64,000 nt of DNA. Origin: CBDCCT01 sp965214995 (lineage in GTDB: Bacteria; Deinococcota; Deinococci; Deinococcales; Trueperaceae). Location: positions 3,472,001-3,536,000 of the forward strand of contig CBDCCT010000002.1 in the NCBI GenBank assembly GCA_965214995.1. The letters are read 5' to 3'. The first letter of the stretch is position 1. Every line of letters starts with the position of its first letter. Made by a program: the position numbers and the translations under genes. Positions 24,345 to 33,889 of the stretch are shown here, piece by piece. Below the pieces are notes generated by a model, which was given only the letters and a program-made list of their open reading frames with translations, did not search any database and was not told the DNA's origin.

Positions 24345-25543
24345 TGACCTCTTTAACGACGACGCCCCGCACCGTGCTCATACCTTTCGTGAACAACAAC
24401 GACGGCGGGTCGTACCGGGTCGCCGCGCAGCTCGTGGACTGGCTGAGCGCGCAAGACCAGCTCCAGGGGTCGAGGTGGCGCGCGCAGGTGGTGGTTCCCG
24501 CCCGCACCCAGCACACCGGGCGCTTCGGGGCGGCTCACAGCCTCGAGCTTCCCGCCTGGATTACAGAAGCCCTCAAGCGCCGCTTTCGTCAGCAGGGCTT
24601 GGCTCACTTGGCTCTCTACCGCGCGGCGCGCCGCTACCTCACGCAGCACCCGCCCGACCTGCTCCACATCCACGACGAACCCACCCTGCTGACTTGGGGA
24701 AGCGCCGCCAAGCACTTAGGCATTCCGGTGCTGTGGCACGTCCACAACCAGGCACCCGACCCGCTCGACGGCTACTATCTGCATCTATGCCAGCGGCTCG
24801 TTTTGGTGGCGCGCGCCAACCGCGCGCGCTTTGCCAAGCGCCGCTTGCCGCCCCACCACACCATCTACAACGCGGTCGATACCGGGCGCTTTTACCCCGG
24901 CACGCACGCGCAGCGCCAGTGTATCAGGCGGCAACTCGGCCTCGAGCCGGGGCGCTTCACCCTGGGCTTTGTGGGTCACTTGGCGGCGCGCAAGCGGCCC
25001 GAGTGGGCGCTCTCGGCTACGCTCGAGCTACTCCGGCGCGGTCTGGCGGTGCAGCTCGTGATGGTCGGCGACGACCCCGGGGGGGGTTACCGCGCGCGCC
25101 TCGAGGCGTGCGCCCAACAAGCCGGGGCCTCACAGCACGTTCACCTGCTCGGCTACCGCGACGACGTGCCCGCCGTCTTGCGCGCCTGCGACGCGCTCGT
25201 CCTCACCTCCACCCACGACGGTGAGGCGTTTCCGCTGGTGGTTTTAGAGGCGATGGCGAGCGCGCTGCCCGTTGTCGCCACGCGCGCCGCCGGGGTACCC
25301 GAGGCGGTCACGGACGGCCTCACCGGCTACCTAAGCGCCCCCGACGATTTCGCCGGGTTCGTTCGCGCGCTCGCCGCGCTGGCGAGCCAGCCCACGCGGG
25401 CGGCGGGGCTTGGCACCGCGGGCTACAGGCGCGCCCGCAGCAGCTTTACGCCCCAAAGCTTCGGCGCGTCCGTCGTTGCCGCTTACGACGCGGCCCTAAC
25501 GGAACGCCGCGCCCCCTCGCTCAGCCAGGGGGGCACGCCGTGA
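24341..25543 (+). CDS. Family 4 glycosyltransferase
   Basis: 400-residue GT-B retaining glycosyltransferase. LLHIHDEP (N-domain), FVGHLAARKRPEWAL, VHLLGYRDDV and the E-x7-E segment EAFPLVVLEAMASALPVVA are the expected GT4 features. ATG 24341 overlaps the upstream stop as ATGA, and its own stop is in a GTGA overlap with the ligase gene. Donor and acceptor are unknown. Confidence 0.85.
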   Translation: MMTSLTTTPRTVLIPFVNNNDGGSYRVAAQLVDWLSAQDQLQGSRWRAQVVVPARTQHTGRFGAAHSLELPAWITEALKRRFRQQGLAHLALYRAARRYLTQHPPDLLHIHDEPTLLTWGSAAKHLGIPVLWHVHNQAPDPLDGYYLHLCQRLVLVARANRARFAKRRLPPHHTIYNAVDTGRFYPGTHAQRQCIRRQLGLEPGRFTLGFVGHLAARKRPEWALSATLELLRRGLAVQLVMVGDDPGGGYRARLEACAQQAGASQHVHLLGYRDDVPAVLRACDALVLTSTHDGEAFPLVVLEAMASALPVVATRAAGVPEAVTDGLTGYLSAPDDFAGFVRALAALASQPTRAAGLGTAGYRRARSSFTPQSFGASVVAAYDAALTERRAPSLSQGGTP

Positions 25544-26826
25544 CCCGCGCCTTAAGGCCCGTCACCTCAGCGGGCGTGTTGCCGCGCCTGGCTTTTGGCG
25601 CGCTCTGGCTCTTTATTTTTACGCTGCCGTGGGAGCGTTCGGTCGCGGTCGGCAGCCTCGGCGCGCTCGGCAAAGTCGTCGGCGTCGTGGCGCTGCTGCT
25701 CGGGGTGGTCGCCACCGTCTCGGCGCATAGCAGGGTGGCGGCGGGGCTAGCGCCCGCCGTGCGGCTGCGCGCGCCCTCGCTCTTTTTGCTTCTGATGGTG
25801 CTTTTTGCGCTGTGGCTGAGTACCAGCGCCCTGTGGAGCGCCAACCCTAGTGGCGCGCTCAAGCAGGCGCTCACCTACGTCCAGCTCGTGGGGATGGTGT
25901 GGCTCATCTGGCAGCAGAGCCGCGGCGAGCGGGCGCGCACCGCGCTGCTACGCGCCTATGTACTAGGCAGTTACGTTGCAGCCGGGGCGGTCGTCGTTAA
26001 TTTCGTGCTGGGCCAGGTGAGCGGCGAGGCGTCGCGCTACTCCGCCTTTGGCGACGACGCCAACTACGCGGCGACCTCGCTGGCGCTGGCGTTGCCGCTG
26101 GCGTGGCAGCTCCTCGGGGTCTCGCGCCGTTACTACTGGCTTTACGCGCTCTTCATCCCCACCGCGCTTTTGGGCGTCGGTCTGACCGGCTCGAGGGGCG
26201 GTTTCATCGTCAGCGTCATCGCGCTCTGCGTCATCCCCCTGACGTATCACTACTTGAGTCTGTGGCGCAAACTGCTGCTCTTTGGCGTTTTAGTCACCTC
26301 CCTCTACGGCGTGGTGGCGCTCCTGCCCGAGACCAACCTCGAGCGTTTGGCCGGAACCACCACCGAACTCACCCAAGGGACGCTGACCAGTCGGCGCACC
26401 ATCTGGCGCGCAAACTTGAGCGTCATCGCCGAGCACCCCCTTATCGGCGTCGGCAGCGGCGGCTTGCCGCAAGCTGTCGCGCCGGTGCTCGGCTACGCCA
26501 AGGTGTCGCACAACGGCTACCTCACCGTGCTAGGCGAGCTGGGCCTCATCGGTTTTGGCCTCTTCGCGGCGCTCTTTATCACCGCGCTGCTGCCCCTTTT
26601 GACCCTCCCCGCGCCGACCCGCAGCTTCGCTCTGGTGCTGTGGCTGGCGCTCGTCGTCGCGCTGATGCCGGTCAACTGGGAGTACGAAAAAGTGACCTGG
26701 TTCGTGCTGGCGCTCCTCACGAGCTTTAAGGCTTACGTTTGGCGCGAACCGCGCTTGAAGGTTGCGCCCACCCCGTCTCTACCTACCCCGCCTTCACCCA
26801 TCACCCCCGGAAGTCGCGCACCGTGA
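25540..26826 (+). CDS. O-antigen ligase/polymerase-type membrane protein (Wzy_C/WaaL)
   Basis: 428 residues with about ten hydrophobic segments and one larger periplasmic loop. GLTGSRGGFIVSVIAL and the later SRRTIWRANLSVIAEHPLIGVGSGG followed by SHNGYLTVLGELGLIG are the O-antigen ligase (Wzy_C) signatures, including the arginine-rich loop and a conserved histidine. It would join lipid-linked glycan to an acceptor, or polymerise repeat units, outside the membrane. Ligase and polymerase cannot be told apart by sequence. GTG start in a GTGA overlap. Confidence 0.82.
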   Translation: MTRALRPVTSAGVLPRLAFGALWLFIFTLPWERSVAVGSLGALGKVVGVVALLLGVVATVSAHSRVAAGLAPAVRLRAPSLFLLLMVLFALWLSTSALWSANPSGALKQALTYVQLVGMVWLIWQQSRGERARTALLRAYVLGSYVAAGAVVVNFVLGQVSGEASRYSAFGDDANYAATSLALALPLAWQLLGVSRRYYWLYALFIPTALLGVGLTGSRGGFIVSVIALCVIPLTYHYLSLWRKLLLFGVLVTSLYGVVALLPETNLERLAGTTTELTQGTLTSRRTIWRANLSVIAEHPLIGVGSGGLPQAVAPVLGYAKVSHNGYLTVLGELGLIGFGLFAALFITALLPLLTLPAPTRSFALVLWLALVVALMPVNWEYEKVTWFVLALLTSFKAYVWREPRLKVAPTPSLPTPPSPITPGSRAP

Positions 26827-28025
26827 GCCCTGCCACAGCACCCCATACAGCCACACACGCAGCACCACATGTCGCCCTATTCATGCCCGACCTGGCGGGG
26901 GGCGGGGCGGAGCGGGTGATGCTCCATCTGGCCGAGGGTCTGGGTCGGCGCGGCGCTACGGTCACCCTCGTCCTCGCCGACGCGGTCGGTCCCAACCTGA
27001 CCCGGCTGCCCGCGGGGGTGAGGCTCGAGGCGCTCCACAGTGGCGGTGCGCTGCGCAGCCTCCTACCGCTCAGACGCTACTTACAGCGCGCGCGCCCCGA
27101 CGTTCTCATAAGCGCCCACGAACACACCACCGTAGCCGCGCTCGTAGCGGCGCGCGGTCTGCCGGTGCGCACGCTGGTAACGCTGCACAACACCTTTTCG
27201 GTGACGCGCCGCCACGCCGGGGGGGGGCGCGCCCGCTTGGTCAACGCCCTGCTGCCGCCTTTAGCGCGGCGGGCCGACGCGCTCGTCGCCGTATCGAACG
27301 GGGTAGCGCGCGACTTCGCGCGGGTCGCGGGGCTCGAGCCCCGCCGCGTGCAGACCATCTACAACCCCGTCATTTCCGAAACGCTCTTTGCGCAAGCGGC
27401 GCTCCCCGCCGCGCACCCGTGGCTCGACTCGCGGCGTGGCGACGACCTCCCCGTCATCCTCGCCAGCGGGCGGCTCACCCCGCAAAAGGACTTTGCCACG
27501 CTGCTTCACGCGTTTAGGCGCGTGGCGCAGCTTCACCCCGCCCGCCTCATCATTTTGGGGGAGGGAGACGGTAGGGAAGGGCTCGAGGCGCTCGTCACCC
27601 GGCTCGGCTTGGACGCTTGGGTAACCCTGCCCGGTTTCGTCGCCAACCCCTACAGCTTTCTGGCGCGCGCCCACGCCTTCGCCCTGTCGTCGCGTTGGGA
27701 AGGCTTGCCGACGGTGCTCATCGAAGCGTTGGCGCTCGGCGTCCCGGTCGTCGCTACCGACTGTCCCAGCGGCCCCCGCGAGATTCTAGCGGGCGGGCGC
27801 TACGGTCAGTTGGTGCCCGTAGGCGACAGCGCCGCGCTCACGCGCGCCCTCCTGGAGACGCTGCGCGCCCCGCGCCAAGCCCCGCCGGAGGCGACCCGTT
27901 TCTACCGGCTCGAGGTAGCCACCGACGCCTATCTGCGGCTCATCGGAGAGCTTATGGGTGAAGGGCCAGCCGACGCGCCGCTGGCCCAAGTTCACCCGCC
28001 AGGAGGCACACTTTATGAGAGTTAG
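26823..28025 (+). CDS. Family 4 glycosyltransferase (lipid-linked glycan type)
   Basis: 400-residue GT4. LFMPDLAGGGAERVMLHLAEGL is the typical opening of PglJ/PglH/WbnK-like enzymes; LASGRLTPQKDF, GEGDGREGLE and EGLPTVLIEALALGVPVVATDCPSGP follow. GTG 26823 overlaps the upstream stop; the frame stays open upstream inside the ligase gene. It overlaps the next gene by 11 nt. Confidence 0.86.
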   Translation: MSPATAPHTATHAAPHVALFMPDLAGGGAERVMLHLAEGLGRRGATVTLVLADAVGPNLTRLPAGVRLEALHSGGALRSLLPLRRYLQRARPDVLISAHEHTTVAALVAARGLPVRTLVTLHNTFSVTRRHAGGGRARLVNALLPPLARRADALVAVSNGVARDFARVAGLEPRRVQTIYNPVISETLFAQAALPAAHPWLDSRRGDDLPVILASGRLTPQKDFATLLHAFRRVAQLHPARLIILGEGDGREGLEALVTRLGLDAWVTLPGFVANPYSFLARAHAFALSSRWEGLPTVLIEALALGVPVVATDCPSGPREILAGGRYGQLVPVGDSAALTRALLETLRAPRQAPPEATRFYRLEVATDAYLRLIGELMGEGPADAPLAQVHPPGGTLYES

Positions 28026-29277
28026 CTACGTCACCATGACCTTCCCCGCCCCGTCGGAAACGTTCGCGTGCAACGACGTGCGGGCGCTGCGCCGGGCCGG
28101 GGTGGAGGTGGCGGTGTACGCGCTGCGCGCGGCGCACCCGCAGGCCGAGACGCTGATGCAAGAACGCGGGTTGGTCGGGCTGCCGGTAAGCCATAGCACC
28201 TCCCACGCTCGCTGGCGCGGGCTGCGGCTGGCGCTGGCGCGGCCCGCGCTCCTCGTCGCCCTGCTGCGCTGGAACGCGCGCTTTAACCTCGCCAAACCGC
28301 TGCACTTTTTCAAGAGCCTGCTGCTCACGCCGCGCGCGCTCGACCTCTTTGCGCAGCTCGAGCGCTCACGCCCCGACGCGGTGCATATCTATTGGGGGCA
28401 CTACCCGGCGCTGGTCGGGCACTTGGTCCAGCGGTTTATGCCCGGCACGGTCGTGACGCTGTCGCTGGCGGCCTACGACCTCACCACCCTGTATGGTGGC
28501 AGCGGCGACGTGGCGCGCCGCGCCCACGCGGTGCGCACGCTCGCGCAGGTGAACGTCGCGCACATCGTGAGTGCGTTTGGGGTGGCGCGGGAGCGCGTCA
28601 CCGTGATTCCGGACGGGCTCGAGCTGAGCCAACTCGCCGGCGCGCGACCCGCGCCGCCCCGGCCACCCAGCGCGCCGCGTCTGGTCAGCGCCGGGCGACT
28701 GGTCGCCTCGAAAGGAATGGACGATGTGTTGCGCGCTTTTGCGCGCGTGCGCTCCTATTACCCCCAGGCCACCCTCACCCTCCTCGGCGACGGCCCCGAC
28801 CGCGCGCGTCTGGAGGCACTGGGCCGAACGCTGGGTCTTGGCGATGCGGTGGCCTTTCGCGGTCACGTCCCGCATGATGCGGTCTTTGACGCGCTCTCCG
28901 AGGCCGACGTGTTCTTGTTTATGAGCCGCGACGCGACCGAGCGGCTGCCCAACGTGGTCAAGGAGGCGATGGCGAGCGGCTGCGCCTGCGTGGTTTCCGA
29001 CACCGTCGGCATCGCCGAACTCATCCCGGACGCGCGCCACGGTTTCGTGGTGCCGCGAGGCGACGCGGCTGAGGCGGCGCGCCGCGTTTTGCAGGTGCTA
29101 GACAACCCCGAAAGGCGCACGCTAATGACCGCGCGCGCCAAAGCGTTCGTCCTCGCCCACTTCGACACCGCGCGCACGGCGCAGAGCTACGTGCAGCTCT
29201 GGCGGGGCTTGTTGGAGCACGCCGCGCCCGAACGCCGCCCGGTCACCCACCCTGCCGCCCCGACCCGCGCCGCTTAG
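28015..29277 (+). CDS. Family 4 glycosyltransferase
   Basis: 420-residue GT4. MRVSYVTMTFPAPSETFACND matches glycosyltransferases of exopolysaccharide loci; VHIYWGHYPA, VSAGRLVASKGMDDV, LLGDGPDRARLE and the LPNVVKEAMASGCACVV segment follow. AGGAGG (28001-28006) 8 nt before ATG 28015 decides the start. It is 13 nt ahead of asnB. Confidence 0.85.
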   Translation: MRVSYVTMTFPAPSETFACNDVRALRRAGVEVAVYALRAAHPQAETLMQERGLVGLPVSHSTSHARWRGLRLALARPALLVALLRWNARFNLAKPLHFFKSLLLTPRALDLFAQLERSRPDAVHIYWGHYPALVGHLVQRFMPGTVVTLSLAAYDLTTLYGGSGDVARRAHAVRTLAQVNVAHIVSAFGVARERVTVIPDGLELSQLAGARPAPPRPPSAPRLVSAGRLVASKGMDDVLRAFARVRSYYPQATLTLLGDGPDRARLEALGRTLGLGDAVAFRGHVPHDAVFDALSEADVFLFMSRDATERLPNVVKEAMASGCACVVSDTVGIAELIPDARHGFVVPRGDAAEAARRVLQVLDNPERRTLMTARAKAFVLAHFDTARTAQSYVQLWRGLLEHAAPERRPVTHPAAPTRAA

Positions 29278-29290
29278 AGGAGGCCCTGAC

Positions 29291-31183
29291 ATGTGTGGCA
29301 TCGCCGGTATCCTGACCCCCGACCCCCAGGTAAGCGCCGTGCTGGCCCGCGCCGAAGCGGTGCAGCGCCACCGCGGGCCCGACGCGCAGGCCACCGCCTG
29401 CTACCGCGTCGGCGACTGGACGGTGGGCTTCGCCCATCAGCGCCTCGCCATCTTGGACTTAAGCGAGGCGGGGGCGCAGCCGATGGCGAGCCCGAACGGC
29501 GACGTGCTCATTTACAACGGCGAGGTCTACAACTATCAAGAGCTGCGCGCCGAGTTGTGCGCGGCGGGTCACCGCTTCAAAAGCCAGAGCGACACCGAGG
29601 TGGTGCTCGCGGCGCTCGGCCACTGGGGTCTGGAAGAAGCGTTAACCCGCGCGAACGGTATGTGGGCCTTGGCCTGGCTCGAGCGGCGGGCGTCCCGCCT
29701 GCACTTGGCGCGCGACCGCGCGGGCATCAAACCGCTCTACTACCTGCAGCACGCGCGCACGCTCATGTTCGCCTCGGAAATCAAGACGCTGCTCGAGATG
29801 TCGCCCGGGCGTTTACCCCTCAACGTCCCCGTCATCGGCGCTTTTTTGAGCCAGTCGCTGCTCGACGCTTCTGCGGAGACGATGATCGACGGCGTTTATC
29901 AGCTAGCGGCGGGGCACACCCTGAGCCTCGACTTGACGCAGGCCGCGCCGCCGCTTGCGCCGCGCCGCTACTGGACCCTCCCGACGGTGCCGCCCGATGA
30001 CGTGCCCGCGCCGGACGCACCCGAACTGGCCGCGCAGCTCCGCGCGCTCTTTTTGGACGCCGTGGCGCTGCGGCTGCGTAGCGACGTGCCGGTCGGGGTG
30101 CTGCTTTCGGGCGGGGTGGACTCCAGCGCCATCGTCTGCGCCGCGCAGCACCTGTTGGGGGCGGGGGCCGAGCTCGAGCTGATCGGCGCGGTGAGTAGCG
30201 ACCCGCGCTTTGACGAGTCGCCTTTCATCGACGAGGTAGCGCGCTTTGTCGGGCGAGGCGTGCATAAGGTGAAGCTCGAGTTTGCCCCGCACGAGGCGCT
30301 GGACCTGCTCGGGCGGGCGATCTACGCCAACGACCAACCCGTGGCGGGCTTCTCGAGCGTCGCCCACTATCTGTTGATGGAGCGCGCCAGAGAGCGCGGC
30401 GTGACCGTTGTCTTAAGCGGTCAGGGGGCCGACGAGCTTTTGTGCGGCTACCGCAAATACTTGGGCTTCTACGTGCAAGCCCTCGTCCGAGAGGGGCGCT
30501 ACGCGCAAGCGGCGGGGCTGGCCCGCCGCTTTGTGGCGCGGGGCACGGTGGTCAACCAGTTTTCGCTGAGCGAGGCGCGGCGCTACTTGCCCGGCTATCT
30601 AGCCGGCTATTTTGAACGGCCGTCAACACCCGACTGGCGCGGGCCGTGTCTGCGTGAGCTGCCCGCGACCTCGCTCGGGTTGGGGCCGGGCATGAGCGTG
30701 AGCGAACGCCAAGCCCTCGACGTGACGCGCTTGTCGGTGCCCGCCCTGAACCACTACGAAGACCGTATGTCGATGGCCTTCGGGCGCGAGGTGCGCTTGC
30801 CATTTTTGGACGTGCGCCTCATGGAACTCCTTTGCCCGCTGCCCGCCCATTACAAACTGCGTAACGGCTGGACCAAGTACCTCTTCCGCCGCGCGCTGGC
30901 CTCGCTCATGCCCCCCACCATCGTCTGGCGCAAGGACAAACAGGGCTTTAGCAACCCGCAGAGCGAATGGCTCAAGCGCGAGTTGCGCGCCGAGGTGCTG
31001 GCGCTCTTTGCGCCGGACGCCCACATCTTCCGCACCGGTTTGGTCGACCGCGCGGCCCTGCTCAAAACGTATGAGGCGTACTGTGAGCAGCCGCATGGGC
31101 GCGGCGCCATCTGGTACCGCGACATCTTCAACCCGTTAGCCACCGAGCTGTGGCTCAGAAAATTCGAGGGTTATTTGTCATGA
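29291..31183 (+). CDS. asnB: Asparagine synthetase-type amidotransferase (AsnB/WbpS-like)
   Basis: 630 residues. The processed N-terminus CGIAGIL places the catalytic Cys2 of a class-II glutamine amidotransferase; RHRGPDA follows. The C-terminal synthetase domain has the ATP-pyrophosphatase loop LLSGGVDSSA and the SGQGADELLCGYRKY segment. In glycan loci such proteins amidate uronic acids, and the adjoining UDP-sugar dehydrogenase (ATGA overlap) would supply one. Ordinary asparagine synthesis is the alternative. AGAGGAGG lies upstream of ATG 29291. Confidence 0.88.
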   Translation: MCGIAGILTPDPQVSAVLARAEAVQRHRGPDAQATACYRVGDWTVGFAHQRLAILDLSEAGAQPMASPNGDVLIYNGEVYNYQELRAELCAAGHRFKSQSDTEVVLAALGHWGLEEALTRANGMWALAWLERRASRLHLARDRAGIKPLYYLQHARTLMFASEIKTLLEMSPGRLPLNVPVIGAFLSQSLLDASAETMIDGVYQLAAGHTLSLDLTQAAPPLAPRRYWTLPTVPPDDVPAPDAPELAAQLRALFLDAVALRLRSDVPVGVLLSGGVDSSAIVCAAQHLLGAGAELELIGAVSSDPRFDESPFIDEVARFVGRGVHKVKLEFAPHEALDLLGRAIYANDQPVAGFSSVAHYLLMERARERGVTVVLSGQGADELLCGYRKYLGFYVQALVREGRYAQAAGLARRFVARGTVVNQFSLSEARRYLPGYLAGYFERPSTPDWRGPCLRELPATSLGLGPGMSVSERQALDVTRLSVPALNHYEDRMSMAFGREVRLPFLDVRLMELLCPLPAHYKLRNGWTKYLFRRALASLMPPTIVWRKDKQGFSNPQSEWLKRELRAEVLALFAPDAHIFRTGLVDRAALLKTYEAYCEQPHGRGAIWYRDIFNPLATELWLRKFEGYLS

Positions 31184-32571
31184 TCACCCTTCCCGCTACC
31201 CCCGCCCTTCCGCCAGCCCAAGGGCTGATCAATGCGTTCCAAAACCGCAGCGCGACGGTCGCCGTGGTCGGCCTCGGCTACGTCGGGCTGCCGCTCGCCG
31301 CCGAGCTGGCCCGCGCGGGCTTTCGCACCCGCGGCTTTGACGTGTCTCAAAGCCGCGTGGCGGCCATTGGCGCGGGCACGAGCCCCATCCTCGACCTTAG
31401 CGACGACGCGCTCCGCACGCTCCTTAGCGACTTTGATTTCCGCGCGGGCGACGACCCGCGCGTGCTTAGCGAGGCCGACGCCATCCTCGTGTGCGTGCCG
31501 ACCCCCCTGTCGGGCACCAAGGAGCCGGACTTAAGCTACATCTTGGAGGCCGTGAAGCGCATTAGCGAGCAGCGCCGCCCGGGTCAGCTCATCGTCTTGG
31601 AGTCGACCACCTATCCCGGCACCACCGACACGCTCATCGCCGAGATGCTCATGAGCAGCGGCGCCCGCCTCGACGAAGACACCTTTTTGGCCTTTAGCCC
31701 CGAGCGCGTCGACCCCGGCAACGCGACCTTTACCACCCGCACCATCCCCAAGGTGGTGGGCGGTATCAGCCCGCTCAGCACCGAGGTGGCGCTGGCGCTC
31801 TATCAGCAGGTGCTCGAGCACGTCCACCCGGTCTCGAACGCGCGCGTCGCGGAAACGGCCAAGCTCCTAGAAAACACCTTCCGCGCGGTGAACATCGCTA
31901 TGGTGAACGAGTTCGCGCAGCTCTGCCACGAGCTGCATATCGACGTTTGGGAGGTGATCGCCGCCGCCAAAACCAAGCCCTTCGGCTTTATGGCGTTTTA
32001 TCCGGGTCCCGGCGTGGGCGGGCACTGCATCCCCCTAGACCCGCACTACCTCGCCTGGAGCGCGCGGCTCTCGGGCTTTGAGCCGCGCTTTATCCACATC
32101 GCCGATCAGGTCAACAGCACCATGCCGCGCTACATAGTGAGCCGGGTCGCCGAACTCTTAAACGAGGAGGGCCGGGCGGTGCGCGGCAGCAAGCTGCTCG
32201 TCTTCGGGGTGGCCTACAAGCGCGACGTCAACGACGCGCGCGAGTCGCCCGCGCTCGAGGTGATGCACCTGTTGGAGGCCAAAGGAGCCGAGCTTCGCTA
32301 CCTCGACCCGTTCGTGCCGACGGCGGCGTTTAAAGCGCGGCGGTGGAACGCGAGCCAGCTCTCGCCGGAGCTGCTCGCCTGGTCGGACGCCGCGCTGATC
32401 CTCACCAACCACAGCGCCTTTGATTGGCCCGCGCTCCTGCCGCTCCTCCGGGGGCGCGTTCTGGACACGCGCAACGCGGTCGCGTCTGCCAGCGATGTTG
32501 CCAAGGATAAAAGTGATACTGCCTATGATATTGCCAGTGACACTGCCAAAAATAAAGTGGTGAGACTCTAA
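31180..32571 (+). CDS. UDP-GlcNAc/ManNAc 6-dehydrogenase (WbpA-like)
   Basis: 463-residue UDP-sugar dehydrogenase that oxidises C6 of a UDP-hexosamine to the uronic acid with NAD. GLGYVGLPLA at residues 31-40 binds NAD, and GPGVGGHCIPLDP contains the catalytic Cys283; KPFGFMAFYPGPGVGG resembles WbpA/WecC rather than UDP-glucose dehydrogenases. ATG 31180 overlaps asnB. The last 25 residues are an AT-rich repeat tail (SDVAKDK, SDTAYDIA, SDTAKNK) outside the conserved domain. Confidence 0.87.
   Translation: MITLPATPALPPAQGLINAFQNRSATVAVVGLGYVGLPLAAELARAGFRTRGFDVSQSRVAAIGAGTSPILDLSDDALRTLLSDFDFRAGDDPRVLSEADAILVCVPTPLSGTKEPDLSYILEAVKRISEQRRPGQLIVLESTTYPGTTDTLIAEMLMSSGARLDEDTFLAFSPERVDPGNATFTTRTIPKVVGGISPLSTEVALALYQQVLEHVHPVSNARVAETAKLLENTFRAVNIAMVNEFAQLCHELHIDVWEVIAAAKTKPFGFMAFYPGPGVGGHCIPLDPHYLAWSARLSGFEPRFIHIADQVNSTMPRYIVSRVAELLNEEGRAVRGSKLLVFGVAYKRDVNDARESPALEVMHLLEAKGAELRYLDPFVPTAAFKARRWNASQLSPELLAWSDAALILTNHSAFDWPALLPLLRGRVLDTRNAVASASDVAKDKSDTAYDIASDTAKNKVVRL
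32494..32568 (+). repeat. AT-rich 21-24-nt repeat tail at the 3' end of the dehydrogenase gene
   Basis: Three imperfect units encode SDVAKDK, SDTAYDIA and SDTAKNK. GAT, AGT, ACT and AAA codons contrast with the GC-ending codons of the rest of the gene. Confidence 0.75.
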
Positions 32572-32572
32572 G

Positions 32573-33889
32573 GTGCGCGTCGTCTACTTGCATCAATACT
32601 TCACCACCCCGCAGATGGCGGGCGGCACGCGCTCGTTCGAGCTGGCGCGGCGGCTGGTGGGGTGGGGACACGAGGTCCACATGATCACCGCCGACACCGA
32701 CCCGAGTACGGCTAGCGCCAGGGGCGGCTGGTACCAGACCCAAGAAGCGGGTATCGACGTACACTGGCTGCCGGTGCCCTACGGCAACGCCACACCCTAC
32801 CGGGCGCGGCTCGAAGCGTTTGCGACCTTTGCCCTCGCGGCGGCGCGCCGCGCCGCGCAGTTCAAAGCCGACGTGGTTTTTGCCAGCAGCACCCCCCTGA
32901 CCATCGCCCTGCCCGCCGTCTACGCGGCGCGGCGCGGGCGCGTCCCGATGGTTTTCGAGGTGCGCGACCTGTGGCCCGACGTGCCGATTGCGTTGGGGGC
33001 ACTTAACGGTTGGCCCGCGGTGGGGTCGGCGCGCGCGCTCGAGCGCCTCGCCTACCGCCACGCGAGTCACGTCGTTGCCCTGTCGCCGGGGATGAAGGCG
33101 GGGGTGGTGCGCCAGGGCTACCCGGAGGGGCGCGTTCACGTCATCCCCAACAGCGCCGATTTGGAGCTTTTTGATGTACCCGCCGAGGCGGGGCGCGCCT
33201 TCCGAGGGCGCTATGCGTGGCTGCAAGAGAGGCCCCTGGTCGTCTACACGGGTACGCTCGGTCAGGTCAACGGTGTGGGTTATCTTGCGCGGCTCGCCGC
33301 GGCGGTCTACCCGCTCGCGCCGGAGGTGCGCTTTCTGGTCGTCGGCGAGGGCCGCGAAGAGGCGGAGGTGCGCGCGCTCGCGCAGCGCTTGGGGGTCTTG
33401 GACGTCAATTTCTTCATGTTGGGGCGGGTGCCCAAAAGGGCGGTGCCCGAGATTTTGTCGGCGGCGACGCTCGCCACCTCGCTCGTCATCGACGTGCGCG
33501 CCCTCCACGACAACTCCGCCAACAAATTTTTCGACGCGCTCGCCGCCGGTCGCCCGTTTGCGGTCAACCACGAGGGCTGGCTCGCCGACCTGCTGCGTCG
33601 GCACGGCGCGGGCTTGGTGCTCGACCCGCACGACCTGGCGGCGGCGAGCCGCGCGCTGCTGAGCGCGCTCAACGACCCGCACGGGCTGGCCGAGGCCGGA
33701 AAGCGCGCCCGAGAACTCGCCGAGACGCACTTTGCCCGCGACACCCTGGCGAAAGCCCTCGAGACCGTCCTGCTGCGCGCCGTCAACGAGCGCAGCCACC
33801 GCGTCCCACAAGACAGGTCACTACAAAATAGGTCATTACGAGACAAGTCGCACGAGACAGCCCCGGAGACGCCCTATGACGCGCGCTAA
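32573..33889 (+). CDS. Family 4 glycosyltransferase, WbuB-like
   Basis: 438 residues. VVYLHQYFTTPQMAGGTRSFELARRL, FEVRDLWPDVP, IPNSADLELF, VYTGTLGQVNGVGY and NKFFDALAAGRPFAVN are typical of WbuB-like FucNAc/amino-sugar transferases. GTG 32573 is 1 nt after the dehydrogenase stop. The C-terminus has a 15-nt x 3 repeat (33809-33853) encoding DRSLQ/NRSLR/DKSHE-type units, which runs up to the start of the sugar transferase gene. Confidence 0.85.
   Translation: MRVVYLHQYFTTPQMAGGTRSFELARRLVGWGHEVHMITADTDPSTASARGGWYQTQEAGIDVHWLPVPYGNATPYRARLEAFATFALAAARRAAQFKADVVFASSTPLTIALPAVYAARRGRVPMVFEVRDLWPDVPIALGALNGWPAVGSARALERLAYRHASHVVALSPGMKAGVVRQGYPEGRVHVIPNSADLELFDVPAEAGRAFRGRYAWLQERPLVVYTGTLGQVNGVGYLARLAAAVYPLAPEVRFLVVGEGREEAEVRALAQRLGVLDVNFFMLGRVPKRAVPEILSAATLATSLVIDVRALHDNSANKFFDALAAGRPFAVNHEGWLADLLRRHGAGLVLDPHDLAAASRALLSALNDPHGLAEAGKRARELAETHFARDTLAKALETVLLRAVNERSHRVPQDRSLQNRSLRDKSHETAPETPYDAR
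33809..33853 (+). repeat. 15-nt tandem repeat (three copies) at a glycosyltransferase 3' end
   Basis: Units start at 33809, 33824 and 33839. The first two differ at three positions, all transitions. The array ends 22 nt before the next start codon (33876). Confidence 0.85.
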
